Assembly: GCA_016700335.1 (NCBI GenBank)
Contig: CP065014.1
Location: 1,959,001-2,023,000, forward strand
Length of the DNA stretch: 64,000 nucleotides
Reading direction: 5' to 3'
Origin: Chlorobiota bacterium
Lineage (GTDB): Bacteria; Bacteroidota; Ignavibacteria; OLB7
Shown here: in pieces, positions 55,895-64,000 of the stretch
Position numbering within the stretch: position 1 is the stretch's first letter
Layout: every line of letters starts with the position of its first letter
Translations under genes and position numbers: made by a program
The notes under the pieces: generated by a model
The model's input: the letters and a program-made list of their open reading frames with translations, nothing else
Told to the model about the DNA's origin: nothing
Database searches by the model: none

Positions 55895-57544
55895 ATGAGA
55901 TTAATTCACATAATTTTCCTATTGTTTTTGGTACATACAATAAAATGTTATTCTCAATCTACAACCAATTTTAAACCAATTTGTATTGTTGATTCTATTT
56001 ATTATATTACTGATGAAGTATTTGATACATCTGGAATTGATTTGCCAATAGCAGGACCATTTTTAAACAAACTTCATGTAACAACTAAAATAAAAACAAT
56101 ACGATACAGATTGACTTTTTCTGAAGGAGATACGTTAAATCAGAATATTATAGATGAAACTGAAAGTGCTTTAAGAGGAGTAGGAATTTTTTCTGAAATT
56201 AAAATTACACCAATTTTAAAAAAATCTGAAAAATCTGATAATGATATTACTCATAGTGTAGTTGAAGTTAAAACTCGTGATGGATGGTCAACTCAATTAG
56301 CTTTTAGTTTTGATGTTGGAGGTGATAATGAAACTTATAAATTTTCTTTGAGAGAAATTAATTTATTAGGTTTAGGAACCGAGTTAAGTTTAAATAATGA
56401 TTATACCACTGTAAACTCTAAAGGAATGGGATATGGAATATCATTTAAAGATCCTAATCTATTTGGTTCTAGGAACTCATTAGACGGTTTATTTTATACA
56501 AATCAATTTGAGAATACAATTAATCTAAACTTTTTAAAACCATTTTATTCAGATAAAGCAACAGAATCTTATAAAATTTCAACTAGTTACTTTAAAGGAA
56601 ATAACTTTTTCTATACTCCTGATCCAATAAAAACTAAAAGACTATCCATACCAGCAACATTTTCTGGGCTTTCTGGTTGGTATGCAATTTCTAGTGGTGA
56701 AAATGATTTGTTTAGAACCGCTGGTTCTTTATCTTTTAGAGGCTCTTCTAGAGACAGTAGCTGGTCTCCATGGTATCCATTTGAAAATTCTATTCAATTA
56801 TTTGGTGGCATTTCATCAACTAGAAGAAAGTTTATTCGCATTCCAAATGTTGAAAGTTTTGGATTATCACTTGTTCAAATAGGTGGATTTGGTCAAGTTA
56901 CTTTGGGAAAAATTATTCCAATTAATAATGGGTTAGATAATGGCTTGTATATTGGTGCTGGAGTATCTCAGTCTTTTTATAAAAACAATTTTTATACTTT
57001 TATTGGAATTGAATCTGGAACTTCTTTATCTGGGAAAAAATCTAATATGACAATTGCAAGAACTTCTTTAAAAACAATATATTCTTTTAATAATTATAAT
57101 TCAGTAGTTTTAAATTTTAATACATCAAACGTATGGAATTGGGATAAATACTTAGTTCAAAGATTAGATAACGGTAAAGGATTAAGAGGTTATGAATTAT
57201 ATTCTTTAGTTGGGGATAATAAAATAAATGCAAGTTTTGAATATAGATTTTTCCCAGATATAAAATTCTTATTCTTTACATTTGGTACAGTAGCATTTTA
57301 TGATATTGGTTCAGTATGGACTCAGGGTACAAAAATAATAAATACTAAATGGCATTCAAGTGCTGGTTTGGGTTTAAGATTCACAAACTTATCTAGTCCT
57401 GTTGGTTTAGGTGTTATCAGGTTAGAAATACCTTTCAATTTTGATAAAGATAAATTAGGTCAATTAATAATATCAACTGAACAGCCATTTGATCTATTTG
57501 GGAAATTAGATTTTCAACCCCCTGCTCCTTTTTTAGTGAATTAA
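55895..57544 (+). CDS. Omp85-family outer-membrane protein (POTRA plus surface-antigen barrel)
   Basis: A 549-residue outer-membrane protein with a signal peptide (ending near KCYSQ). A short POTRA-like segment (TKIKTIRYRLTFSEGDTLN ... GIFSEIKI, about 65-110) is followed by a barrel of BamA/TamA type with SLREINLLGLGTELS and the late loop KGLRGYELYSLVGDNK, which resembles the conserved loop-6 motif. It is smaller than BamA and has only one or two POTRA domains, so a specialised Omp85 insertion or secretion porin, not the essential BamA, is favoured. Confidence 0.7.
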   Translation: MRLIHIIFLLFLVHTIKCYSQSTTNFKPICIVDSIYYITDEVFDTSGIDLPIAGPFLNKLHVTTKIKTIRYRLTFSEGDTLNQNIIDETESALRGVGIFSEIKITPILKKSEKSDNDITHSVVEVKTRDGWSTQLAFSFDVGGDNETYKFSLREINLLGLGTELSLNNDYTTVNSKGMGYGISFKDPNLFGSRNSLDGLFYTNQFENTINLNFLKPFYSDKATESYKISTSYFKGNNFFYTPDPIKTKRLSIPATFSGLSGWYAISSGENDLFRTAGSLSFRGSSRDSSWSPWYPFENSIQLFGGISSTRRKFIRIPNVESFGLSLVQIGGFGQVTLGKIIPINNGLDNGLYIGAGVSQSFYKNNFYTFIGIESGTSLSGKKSNMTIARTSLKTIYSFNNYNSVVLNFNTSNVWNWDKYLVQRLDNGKGLRGYELYSLVGDNKINASFEYRFFPDIKFLFFTFGTVAFYDIGSVWTQGTKIINTKWHSSAGLGLRFTNLSSPVGLGVIRLEIPFNFDKDKLGQLIISTEQPFDLFGKLDFQPPAPFLVN

Positions 57545-57572
57545 ATTGTAGAAATTTAAAGTAACTAGTAAT

Positions 57573-57650
57573 AAAAAAAGTGGCAGCAAATTTATATATT
57601 GCTGCCACCTGCTCCCACAGCATTTTTAAACGGAACTCCAACCCGAATAA
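57573..57650 (-). ncRNA. Candidate small RNA with intrinsic terminator
   Basis: Between the Omp85 gene and the next plus-strand gene lies a locally GC-rich stretch. On the minus strand it can fold in three parts: a small CGG/CCG stem (in CGGGTTGGAGTTCCG), a TGCT/AGCA stem (TGCTGTGGGAGCA), and a 10-bp perfect terminator stem GTGGCAGCAA / TTGCTGCCAC (57599-57608 with 57580-57589 on the plus strand), followed by a T-run (A-run 57573-57579 on the plus strand). The T-run only fits minus-strand transcription. A 30-codon frame also spans it (ending ...FKNAVGAGGSNI). No RNA family was recognised. Confidence 0.4.
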
Positions 57651-57760
57651 AACTAATACAAAATACGAAATCAAGTACAATTACTAATCATTCAATCATT
57701 AATATTTTGTAAATATATGATACCATTTTGGTTATTTTGTTTCACAATAAATTTTAAAAA

Positions 57761-58555
57761 ATGAATTTTAATAAAAAAGAATTGTTAGAAGTAGCAATTA
57801 ATGCAGCAAATAAAGCTGGAGTATTGATAAAATCTAGATTTGGAGGTGAAATGGATATTAAATTTAAAGAAGGTGTTTATAATTTAGTAACTGAAATGGA
57901 TATTGTAAGTGAAAATTTAATTAAAGAAATTATTAATACAAAATACCCTAACTCAAAATTCTTGGCTGAAGAATCTGGTGGTGTTTCGGATCTAAAAGAT
58001 TTAACTTGGGTTATTGATCCTATAGATGGTACTGTAAATTATGCCCATGGAATTCCAATTTACTCGATTTCTATTGCAGCAGTTAATGATAATAAATCAA
58101 TTGTTGGTGTTGTATATAATCCAGAAACAAATGAGATGTTTACAGCTATTCAAGGAGAAGGTGCATATTTAAATGGAAATAGATTAAGTGTTAGTAATTC
58201 TGATAATATCAATAATTCGGTATTAGTTACAGGGTTTCCATATAATATCTCAGATAATCCATATAATTGTATAGGTGCTTTAAACCATATGTTAAAATTA
58301 GGAGTTCCTATTAGAAGATTAGGTTCAGCAGCATTAGATTTAGCTTATACAGCTGCAGGAAGATTTGAGGCTTATTGGGAAGTTACTTTAAATGAATGGG
58401 ATGTGGCTGCTGGAATACTGTTAGTTATTGAAGCAGGTGGTGTTGTTGAATCATATTCTAATGAATCAAATGATAACTTTATAATAACTGATAAATTGTT
58501 AGCATCAAATGGTAAAGTTAATAATCAAATGAAAGAAATTTTAAGATTGTATTAG
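57761..58555 (+). CDS. suhB: Inositol monophosphatase family protein
   Basis: A 264-residue sugar-phosphatase. Metal-binding motifs are AEESGG, the WVIDPIDGTVNYAHG box, and NEWDVAAGILLVIEAGG with the last acidic residue. The usual length. In this family the enzymes act on inositol-1-phosphate or fructose-1,6-bisphosphate-like substrates, and E. coli SuhB also takes part in rRNA antitermination. The exact substrate is open. Confidence 0.87.
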   Translation: MNFNKKELLEVAINAANKAGVLIKSRFGGEMDIKFKEGVYNLVTEMDIVSENLIKEIINTKYPNSKFLAEESGGVSDLKDLTWVIDPIDGTVNYAHGIPIYSISIAAVNDNKSIVGVVYNPETNEMFTAIQGEGAYLNGNRLSVSNSDNINNSVLVTGFPYNISDNPYNCIGALNHMLKLGVPIRRLGSAALDLAYTAAGRFEAYWEVTLNEWDVAAGILLVIEAGGVVESYSNESNDNFIITDKLLASNGKVNNQMKEILRLY

Positions 58556-58605
58556 CCTTCACCACTTAAAAAAAATAATTATTTTTTTATTTAAAATATT
58601 ATTCT

Positions 58606-58613
58606 TAGTTTTG
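58606..58613 (+). promoter_or_regulatory. Candidate -7 box before the first RRM gene
   Basis: TAGTTTTG matches TAnnTTTG. It lies about 75 bp before the start, giving a leader of about 68 nt that contains the hairpin listed below. The upstream -33 box is not evident. Confidence 0.3.
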
Positions 58614-58641
58614 CTACTCAAATAACATTTTTTTCATTAGC

Positions 58642-58672
58642 GGTATTTTTGGGTAATTATCCAATAAATGCC
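58642..58672 (+). promoter_or_regulatory. Hairpin in the leader of the first RRM gene
   Basis: An 11-bp stem GGTATTTTTGG / CCAATAAATGCC (58642-58652 with 58661-58672, one bulge) with an 8-base loop. It ends 15 bp before the start codon. A structured leader ahead of RRM-protein genes has been described in Chlorobi (the Chlorobi-RRM motif), proposed to allow autoregulation. Whether this hairpin belongs to that class needs covariance-model comparison. Confidence 0.42.
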
Positions 58673-58687
58673 AAATTATTTTTTATC

Positions 58688-58930
58688 ATGAACATTTACG
58701 TAGGAAACCTCAGTTGGGGTGCATCAGAACAAGATCTTTTCCAAGCATTTTCAGCTTATGGAGAAGTAGTATCAGCTAAAATTGTTACAGACAAAATTAC
58801 AGGTCGTAGTCGCGGTTTTGGTTTTGTTGAAATGGCTAACAATGAAGACGGTCCAGCAGCAATCGAAGGAATGAATGGTCAAGACATTCAAGGTCGTTCA
58901 ATTAGTGTAAACGAAGCTAGACCAAGAAAC
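58688..58930 (+). CDS. Small RRM-domain RNA-binding protein (copy 1)
   Basis: An 81-residue single-RRM protein of the Rbp type (start at the ATG at 58688; an ATG-less TTG start 39 bp upstream would overlap the leader hairpin). RNP2 is NIYVGNLSWG at the N-terminus and RNP1 is RSRGFGFVEM. It probably binds single-stranded RNA. The copy 207 bp downstream is nearly the same. Codon choice (CTC, GGA, CGT) is richer in G/C than the neighbours, hinting at high expression. Followed by its own terminator. Confidence 0.9.
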
Positions 58931-58986
58931 TAAGTTACATTGAAATTCAAGTTCTTTATTGAAAATAAATTTCTTTAGTTACTTTA

Positions 58987-59017
58987 AACGCTCTTCAATT
59001 ATTTGAAGAGCGTTTTT
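58987..59017 (+). terminator. Intrinsic terminator after RRM copy 1
   Basis: A 12-bp stem AACGCTCTTCAA / TTGAAGAGCGTT (58987-58998 with 59003-59014), 4-base loop, T-run to about 59019. It makes the first RRM gene its own transcript. Confidence 0.9.
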
Positions 59018-59052
59018 TTATCTATTTACTATTTGTAATAAATATTTTTTAT

Positions 59053-59081
59053 TTTGAGATATCAATTAATTCTTATATTTG
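59053..59081 (+). promoter_or_regulatory. Candidate promoter of RRM copy 2
   Basis: TTTG at 59053-59056, 17 bp, then TATATTTG at 59074-59081 (TAnnTTTG). The spacer is two shorter than in the thiolase promoter. The leader would be about 65 nt and could form the short AGTGTA / TATACT hairpin near 59103-59120. Confidence 0.42.
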
Positions 59082-59152
59082 TTAATCAATTATCTATCAT
59101 TAGAAGTGTAGTAAATTATACTGTTTATTATACAAAATTTAATTAATTTATC

Positions 59153-59398
59153 ATGAATATTTACGTAGGAAACCTCAGTTGGGGTGCATCAGAACAAGAT
59201 CTTTTTCAAGCTTTTTCAGCTTTTGGGGAAGTGGTATCAGCTAAAATTGTTACAGACAAAATTACAGGTCGTAGTCGTGGCTTTGGCTTTATTGAAATGG
59301 CTAACGACAATGAAGGTAAGGCAGCAATTGAAGGCATGAACGGACAAGATATACGTGGTCGTGAGATTACCGTTAATGAGGCAAGACCAAGAAACTAA
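59153..59398 (+). CDS. Small RRM-domain RNA-binding protein (copy 2)
   Basis: An 81-residue paralogue of the preceding gene. The first 23 residues are identical, and most changes lie in the C-terminal third (e.g. FIEMANDNEGK versus FVEMANNEDGP; REITVNEARPRN versus RSISVNEARPRN). Two DNA blocks of about 45 bases are identical even at silent sites. It has its own promoter-like box and its own terminator, so the pair may be regulated differently. Confidence 0.9.
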   Translation: MNIYVGNLSWGASEQDLFQAFSAFGEVVSAKIVTDKITGRSRGFGFIEMANDNEGKAAIEGMNGQDIRGREITVNEARPRN

Positions 59399-59453
59399 GT
59401 TACATAGAAATTCTATTTTATTTTTGAATATAAATTTCTTGTATTATTTTTAT

Positions 59454-59483
59454 GCCACTTGATTAATTTTAAGTGGCTTTTTT
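59454..59483 (+). terminator. Intrinsic terminator after RRM copy 2
   Basis: Stem GCCACTT / AAGTGGC (59454-59460 with 59471-59477), 10-base loop, T-run 59478-59483. It overlaps the last codons of the convergent tsaD gene. Confidence 0.8.
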
Positions 59484-60500
59484 ATTACTAATTATTTTAG
59501 CTCTAATCATATTAGACTTAGCAGTAATTGTTAAATCAGAAAATACTTTAGATTTATATTTTTCATAAGCAACAATACCTATCATAGCTGCATTATCAGT
59601 ACTATAAATTGGTTTTGTAGTAAAAAATTCAATGTTCTTTTTTTTACAATTTATACTCATTAAATTCTTTAATCTTGAGTTTGCAGAACAACCGCCAACA
59701 ACAACAATTCTTTTATTTCCTAAAATTTTACATGACTTTAATGTTTTCTTTATTAGAGTTTCTACAATTGCTTCTTGATAACTTGCACAAACATCATACA
59801 AATTCTGATCTGTTAAGAGTTGATTATCAAAATTATCCCTTAAAAAATATCTAAGAGCAGTTTTAATTCCACTAAAACTAAAATCTAATCCTGGTTTGTT
59901 TGTTAAAGGTCTTGGAAAATTGTATTTTAATGGATCTCCCTTTTTAGACAGTTCATCAATCATGGGTCCACCTGGATATCCTAATCCCAACATCTTTGCT
60001 CCTTTATCAAAAGCTTCTCCAGCAGCATCATCTCTGGTAGCACCTAATAATACATACTCACCAATTCCTTTAACATCATATAACAATGTATGCCCACCTG
60101 AAGCAACTAATCCAACAAAAGGAAATTCAACTTTGTTATCTATTAATACAGAAAGTAAATGGGCTTCAATATGATTTACTGAAATAAGAGGAATGTTTAA
60201 AGCAACTGATAACCCTTTTGCAGAGTTAACTCCAACTAAAAGAGATCCAACTAAACCTGGTTCTGTAGTAACTGCAATAGCATTTAAATCTGATAATTTA
60301 ATTGATGAATCTTGAAGAACCTTTTTCAATGCAAATCCAATAACTTTCAAATGGGTTCTTGATGCCAATTCTGGAACTACACCACCCCATTCATTATGCT
60401 CTTTTTGGGAAGAAATAAATAAAGAAACAACCTTACCATCAACAACTACTGAGGTTGATGTATCATCACAAGAAGTTTCAATAGCAAGGATATTAACCAA
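59469..60500 (-). CDS. tsaD: tRNA N6-adenosine threonylcarbamoyltransferase TsaD
   Basis: A 343-residue universally conserved tRNA-modification enzyme (t6A37). It begins ILAIETSCDDTS and has ASRTHLKV and VNHIEAHLLSVL with the metal-binding histidines, GLVASGGHTLLYDV, and AFDKGAKMLGLGYPGG. The start codon is TTG at 60500. Its 3' end overlaps the RRM2 terminator. Confidence 0.94.
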   Translation of the reverse strand: MVNILAIETSCDDTSTSVVVDGKVVSLFISSQKEHNEWGGVVPELASRTHLKVIGFALKKVLQDSSIKLSDLNAIAVTTEPGLVGSLLVGVNSAKGLSVALNIPLISVNHIEAHLLSVLIDNKVEFPFVGLVASGGHTLLYDVKGIGEYVLLGATRDDAAGEAFDKGAKMLGLGYPGGPMIDELSKKGDPLKYNFPRPLTNKPGLDFSFSGIKTALRYFLRDNFDNQLLTDQNLYDVCASYQEAIVETLIKKTLKSCKILGNKRIVVVGGCSANSRLKNLMSINCKKKNIEFFTTKPIYSTDNAAMIGIVAYEKYKSKVFSDLTITAKSNMIRAKIISNKKAT

Positions 60501-60558
60501 TTGATTATACTAAATTATAAATTAAAATTATTGGTTTTCATTTTTAAATTATTTATGA

Positions 60559-61950
60559 TTAAACATCAAAAATATTTTTAATCTTATTATGAATATTATC
60601 AAAACCACCATTACTCATAACAACAACTACGTCATTTATTTTTAAAGTTTCTTTTAAATAATCAACAATACTTTCTGAATTTTTAAGGTAAAATGCTTCT
60701 TTACCTTTTGAATTCAAATCATCTATTATTTTTTTGGGATTTAATCTTTTATCTTCACTTAATTCATCTAATCTATCTATTTCTGAAAGAATTATTAAAT
60801 TCGAATCATCAAAACAATCAACTAATTCCTTTTGAAATATATTCCTGCGTGTTGTATTTGATCTTGGCTCAAATACTGCAATAATTTTTTGATTAGGATG
60901 TTTAACTCTTAATGCCTTTAATGTTGCTTTTATTGCTGTTGGATGATGTGCAAAATCATCATAAAAATTTATACCACTATAAATACCTTTAAGTTCTAAT
61001 CTGCGTTTAGTATTAACAAATGAAGCAAAAGCTTTATTAATAGTGTTATAATCTATTCCATGTTTCCTTGAAATTGCAATAACAGCAAGAGAATTTTTGA
61101 CATTAAATTCACCTAACAAATTCAATTTAATTTCAAATTGAAAAATATCATTGAAATACAAATTATAAGTAGAATCTTTATCTGAATAAACTATATTTTC
61201 AGCTCTCCAATTACAATTAGCTGATAAACCAAATGTTTGAATTTCTGTATATGAATTTTCAATAACTTCAAGAGCATTCAAATCTTCTCCATTACAAACT
61301 ATCAAACCATTAGAAGGTACAATATTAACTAGTCTTTTAAAAGATAATTTTATTTCATCTAAAGAACTAAAAATATCAGCATGATCAAATTCAACATTAT
61401 TAATTATTAAATCACTAGGCAAATAATGAATAAACTTTGATCTTTTATCAAAAAATGAAGTATCGTATTCATCACCTTCAATTATTAAATATTCACTTAA
61501 TTTATTGTATTGCCATCCAACTCCATAATTACCAAGAGCACCACCGATAATAAAATTTGGTATAAAATTTGAATTATCGAATACCCAAGCTAATAGTGAG
61601 GAAGTTGTTGTTTTTCCATGAGTTCCTGTTACTACTATAGAGTTTAATCCTTGTATAATTTCATGTTTTAATAGCTCACTCATTGAAGTGTAGCACAATT
61701 TATTATTCAAAACAAATTCAACTTCACAATTGCCGCGTGATAATTTATTTCCAATGACTATTAAATCTGGGTTAACTATATTTTTCTCTGAGAATCCTTC
61801 AAATAAAGTAACTCCTTCATTAATTAATATTTCACTCATAGGTGGATACATATTTTGATCGCTACCAGTTACAATATGTCCTTTTGACCTCATCATAAGT
61901 GCAACATTCCCCATTGCTGAACCACAGATTCCTATAAAATGGATTTTCAA
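60559..61950 (-). CDS. mpl: UDP-N-acetylmuramate:L-alanyl-gamma-D-glutamyl-meso-diaminopimelate ligase
   Basis: A 463-residue Mur-ligase-family enzyme. The start IHFIGICGSAMGN and SDQNMYPPMSEILINEGV are those of Mpl and not of MurC. The ATP site is VTGTHGKTTTSSLLAWVF, and the later FDDFAHHPTAI-type motif (NFYDDFAHHPTAIKATL) is present. Mpl recycles wall tripeptides; it fits with the DUF1460 amidase in the window. Confidence 0.85.
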   Translation of the reverse strand: MKIHFIGICGSAMGNVALMMRSKGHIVTGSDQNMYPPMSEILINEGVTLFEGFSEKNIVNPDLIVIGNKLSRGNCEVEFVLNNKLCYTSMSELLKHEIIQGLNSIVVTGTHGKTTTSSLLAWVFDNSNFIPNFIIGGALGNYGVGWQYNKLSEYLIIEGDEYDTSFFDKRSKFIHYLPSDLIINNVEFDHADIFSSLDEIKLSFKRLVNIVPSNGLIVCNGEDLNALEVIENSYTEIQTFGLSANCNWRAENIVYSDKDSTYNLYFNDIFQFEIKLNLLGEFNVKNSLAVIAISRKHGIDYNTINKAFASFVNTKRRLELKGIYSGINFYDDFAHHPTAIKATLKALRVKHPNQKIIAVFEPRSNTTRRNIFQKELVDCFDDSNLIILSEIDRLDELSEDKRLNPKKIIDDLNSKGKEAFYLKNSESIVDYLKETLKINDVVVVMSNGGFDNIHNKIKNIFDV

Positions 61951-61990
61951 ATTATTATTTTATTTAAGTTTTGAATCTATCATAATCCAT

Positions 61991-62030
61991 TAAAAAAATA
62001 CCGCAATGTAAAAAAAAAATACATTGCGGT
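61991..62030 (-). terminator. Intrinsic terminator after nuoN
   Basis: Stem ACCGCAATGTA / TACATTGCGGT (62000-62010 with 62020-62030), 9-base loop of A on the plus strand, followed on the minus strand by a T-run (61992-61998 as A on the plus strand). It is 24 bp past the nuoN stop. Confidence 0.88.
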
Positions 62031-62053
62031 TTATATTATTCTGAAACAAAAAT

Positions 62054-63619
62054 TTATTTAATCACACCACCAATCGATATAGAAACTTCTTGTAATAACC
62101 TTGTTAACATACCTAATGAATTTCCAGCTGTACCAACCAAAGGACCAAAAAAGTTTGGTAAACCTAGCAAAACAGATGCAACTGCAAAAACTCCTAAAAC
62201 ACCTAAAGTTGAATTATTGAAGGAAATTGGAGTTGTATCTTCATTTTTTTCTAGATACATAACTTTTATAACTCTTACATAATAGTATAAAGAAATTACA
62301 GAATTAATTACACCAACAACAGCTAACCAAAGCCAACTGCTTCCAGCTTGTATTACAGAACTGAACAAAAAGAATTTAGCTACAAAACCAGATGTTGGGG
62401 GTAAACCAACTAATGATATCATAAGTGCAACAATAAAACCACCAATAATTGGTACCTTGGGTCCTAAACCTTTAAAATCTTCAATTTCCTCAGAACCTAT
62501 TTGTTCCGCAATTTTCTGAATCCCGAAAAATGCACCTAAATTCATTACTAAATAAATAGCCAAGTAAAACATAATTGCAGAAATTCCAGCAGGTGTACCA
62601 ATAGCCAATCCCATTAACATATACCCTGCATGAGCAATTGATGAATATGCTAATAATCTTTTTAAATTAGATTGTTGAAGAGCTGCTAAATTACCCAAGG
62701 TCATTGTTAAAACAGCAATTCCAGCTATTATTGGTTTCCAGTTAAAAACCTCTATAGCAGTTGGGTAAGCAGTAACTATAAATCTTATTAATGCAGCAAA
62801 CCCAGCAGCTTTAGATGCAACAGATAGGAACGCAGTTACAGTTATTGGAGAACCTTCATAAACATCTGGAGTCCAAGCATGAAAAGGAGCAGCTGAAATT
62901 TTGTAACCTAAACCAGTTAAAATCATAATACTTGAAAGTCCTAATGTGCTTATCATTGCACCACCTTTAACAGTACTTAACATCATATTTATTTCTGAAT
63001 AGTTAAGTGAACCTACCATTCCATAAATCAAAGATATTCCAAACAACATAACACCAGATGCAACACCTCCATAAATAACATACTTCATGGCTGCTTCTGT
63101 TGATCTTGGTACTTTCTTTGTAAACCCAACTATTGCATATGAACTCAAAGATAGAACTTCAATTGCAACATACATCAATAATAAATCATTTGCACCAACT
63201 AATAAGAACATACCAAAAGTCATGCTAATTAATAAAGTATAATATTCTCCTAACCTAGGTGCTCCATCTTGATCTAATTCTTTAGATAAAAATGAAAATA
63301 ATGTAACAATGGCAGCACATATAGAAATAAGAACTTTAAAATATATTGTAAAATTATCGACTACAATAATTCCAGCTCCATCTTTCTGCCAAGTTTGTTT
63401 AAATAGCCATTCACCTAAAAAAGAATTATTGGTAAGAGATTTTTGATCAAAAACAAAATAGGCAGTTAGAATAAAAGTAATTAATGCAATTACTCCTACA
63501 ATTTTTTTGTTTGATAAAAAAGAATCTGCTAATACTGCTAATAAACAACCACAAGCTAACAAAAGTTCTGGCTTAAAGTTGAATAAAGTTGTAATTATAG
63601 AAGTAAAATCTATGTTCAT
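62054..63619 (-). CDS. nuoN: NADH-quinone oxidoreductase subunit N
   Basis: A 521-residue inner-membrane subunit of complex I with about 14 membrane helices. The proton-channel segments LLMYVAIEVLSLSSYAIVGF and APFHAWTPDVYEGSPITVTAFLS are diagnostic. It follows nuoM by 170 bp on the same strand, the usual order. Confidence 0.93.
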   Translation of the reverse strand: MNIDFTSIITTLFNFKPELLLACGCLLAVLADSFLSNKKIVGVIALITFILTAYFVFDQKSLTNNSFLGEWLFKQTWQKDGAGIIVVDNFTIYFKVLISICAAIVTLFSFLSKELDQDGAPRLGEYYTLLISMTFGMFLLVGANDLLLMYVAIEVLSLSSYAIVGFTKKVPRSTEAAMKYVIYGGVASGVMLFGISLIYGMVGSLNYSEINMMLSTVKGGAMISTLGLSSIMILTGLGYKISAAPFHAWTPDVYEGSPITVTAFLSVASKAAGFAALIRFIVTAYPTAIEVFNWKPIIAGIAVLTMTLGNLAALQQSNLKRLLAYSSIAHAGYMLMGLAIGTPAGISAIMFYLAIYLVMNLGAFFGIQKIAEQIGSEEIEDFKGLGPKVPIIGGFIVALMISLVGLPPTSGFVAKFFLFSSVIQAGSSWLWLAVVGVINSVISLYYYVRVIKVMYLEKNEDTTPISFNNSTLGVLGVFAVASVLLGLPNFFGPLVGTAGNSLGMLTRLLQEVSISIGGVIK

Positions 63620-63789
63620 TATGAACTATAATATTTATTAAAAAGAATCAAATTTAGAACCTAGCAAAAATCAACAAAGAATGAAATCAAAAAATTATCT
63701 TAAAAATTTACTTTAAAAAAGAAGTCTGAAATAAAACATCATATTATAAATTACAACATAAATAATTCATTATACGATATTGTAATAAT

Positions 63790-64000
63790 TTACTTAATTA
63801 AATTAACAGCTGTTTGAGTTACTTGTGGTGCACTTTGTTGAACAAAAGTTACTAAAGCATTACAACTTGAATTCATCATATTTAAAATTGGTGAAGGCCA
63901 AATTCCTAATGCAACAGTTATCAAAGTAAGTGGAATCAACATTAACCATTCTCGTTTATCCATATCAGGTAATAGTTTTTCCCATTCTTTTGTTTTTAAA
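63790..64000 (-). CDS. nuoM: NADH-quinone oxidoreductase subunit M, 3' end only
   Basis: Only the last 69 residues lie in the window; the frame is open to the right edge. The translated segment KTKEWEKLLPDMDKREWLM then LIPLTLITVALGIWPSPIL is the known C-terminal helix region of NuoM (a final helix after D-x-N/K-REW). The stop TAA is at 63790. Partial because the window ends. Confidence 0.82.
   Translation of the reverse strand, partial: LKTKEWEKLLPDMDKREWLMLIPLTLITVALGIWPSPILNMMNSSCNALVTFVQQSAPQVTQTAVNLIK

Noticed and set aside
57573..57650. SRP 4.5S RNA
   Set aside because: The stretch has an AGCAG-like piece but lacks the conserved GGTCAGG and GGAA tetraloop region of the SRP RNA.
57435..57680. 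Minus-strand 81-codon frame overlapping the Omp85 gene end
   Set aside because: It overlaps the well-supported Omp85 gene antisense and runs through the terminator stem. The composition does not support it as a gene; the GC-rich part is better treated as RNA.

Overview
The window is a 64-kb, very AT-rich stretch of bacterial chromosome with dense, ordinary gene packing. I see no tRNA, rRNA, CRISPR array, insertion sequence or prophage. The gene content points to the Bacteroidota/Chlorobiota (FCB) superphylum. The markers are type IX secretion (T9SS) genes (a PorU-type C25 sortase, a PorX-type response regulator, T9SS C-terminal sorting tails), a SusC-like TonB receptor with a carboxypeptidase-regulatory domain, head-GIN and DUF4397 lipoproteins, small RRM proteins, and promoter-like TTG-N19-TAnnTTTG boxes. 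I favour a lineage near Chlorobi/Ignavibacteria/Kapabacteria over classical Bacteroidia, but this is an inference from gene style and not from a tree.

Layout. 1-3.5 kb: the end of a Wzx/MATE-like flippase and a YfhO-family membrane protein. 3.5-7.5 kb (minus): a YifB/ComM ATPase, an orphan histidine kinase and a thioredoxin-fold lipoprotein. 7.8-13.2 kb: a vanadium-haloperoxidase/PAP2 lipoprotein, then an OmpA-family lipoprotein and an M61 peptidase. 13.2-18.2 kb: a BtuF-like binding lipoprotein, a porX gene split into two frames, a PorV/PorQ-like barrel and an L-ribulokinase. 18.3-21.1 kb: RuvX, a secreted serine hydrolase with a T9SS-like tail and a head-GIN lipoprotein. 21.3-29.2 kb (minus): porU preceded by a DUF1460 amidase, a lipoprotein, an orphan LivF and a CBM9-like secreted protein. 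29.4-36.4 kb: a thiolase, lipoproteins, a TonB receptor and aspartate-semialdehyde dehydrogenase.

36.5-51.8 kb (minus) is one uninterrupted S10-spc-alpha ribosomal supercluster from rpsJ to rplQ. It includes secY, map, infA, rpmJ (38 codons) and rpoA. Start codons include TTG for rpsJ and GTG for rpsE and rpsM, and Shine-Dalgarno sequences are not evident where I looked, as in Bacteroidota.

51.8-64 kb: an intergenic region with a locally GC-richer, foldable block; an M16-family protein lacking the zinc motif; NfeD; an Omp85 barrel; a candidate small RNA; an inositol-monophosphatase-family enzyme; two tandem, nearly identical RRM protein genes; then tsaD, mpl, nuoN and the 3' end of nuoM on the minus strand.

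Functionally the window combines housekeeping (translation, cell-wall recycling, complex I) with envelope and secretion genes. The points most worth a second look are the split porX, the structured block upstream of rpsJ, the small RNA candidate at about 57.6 kb, and the RRM pair with its leader hairpin.
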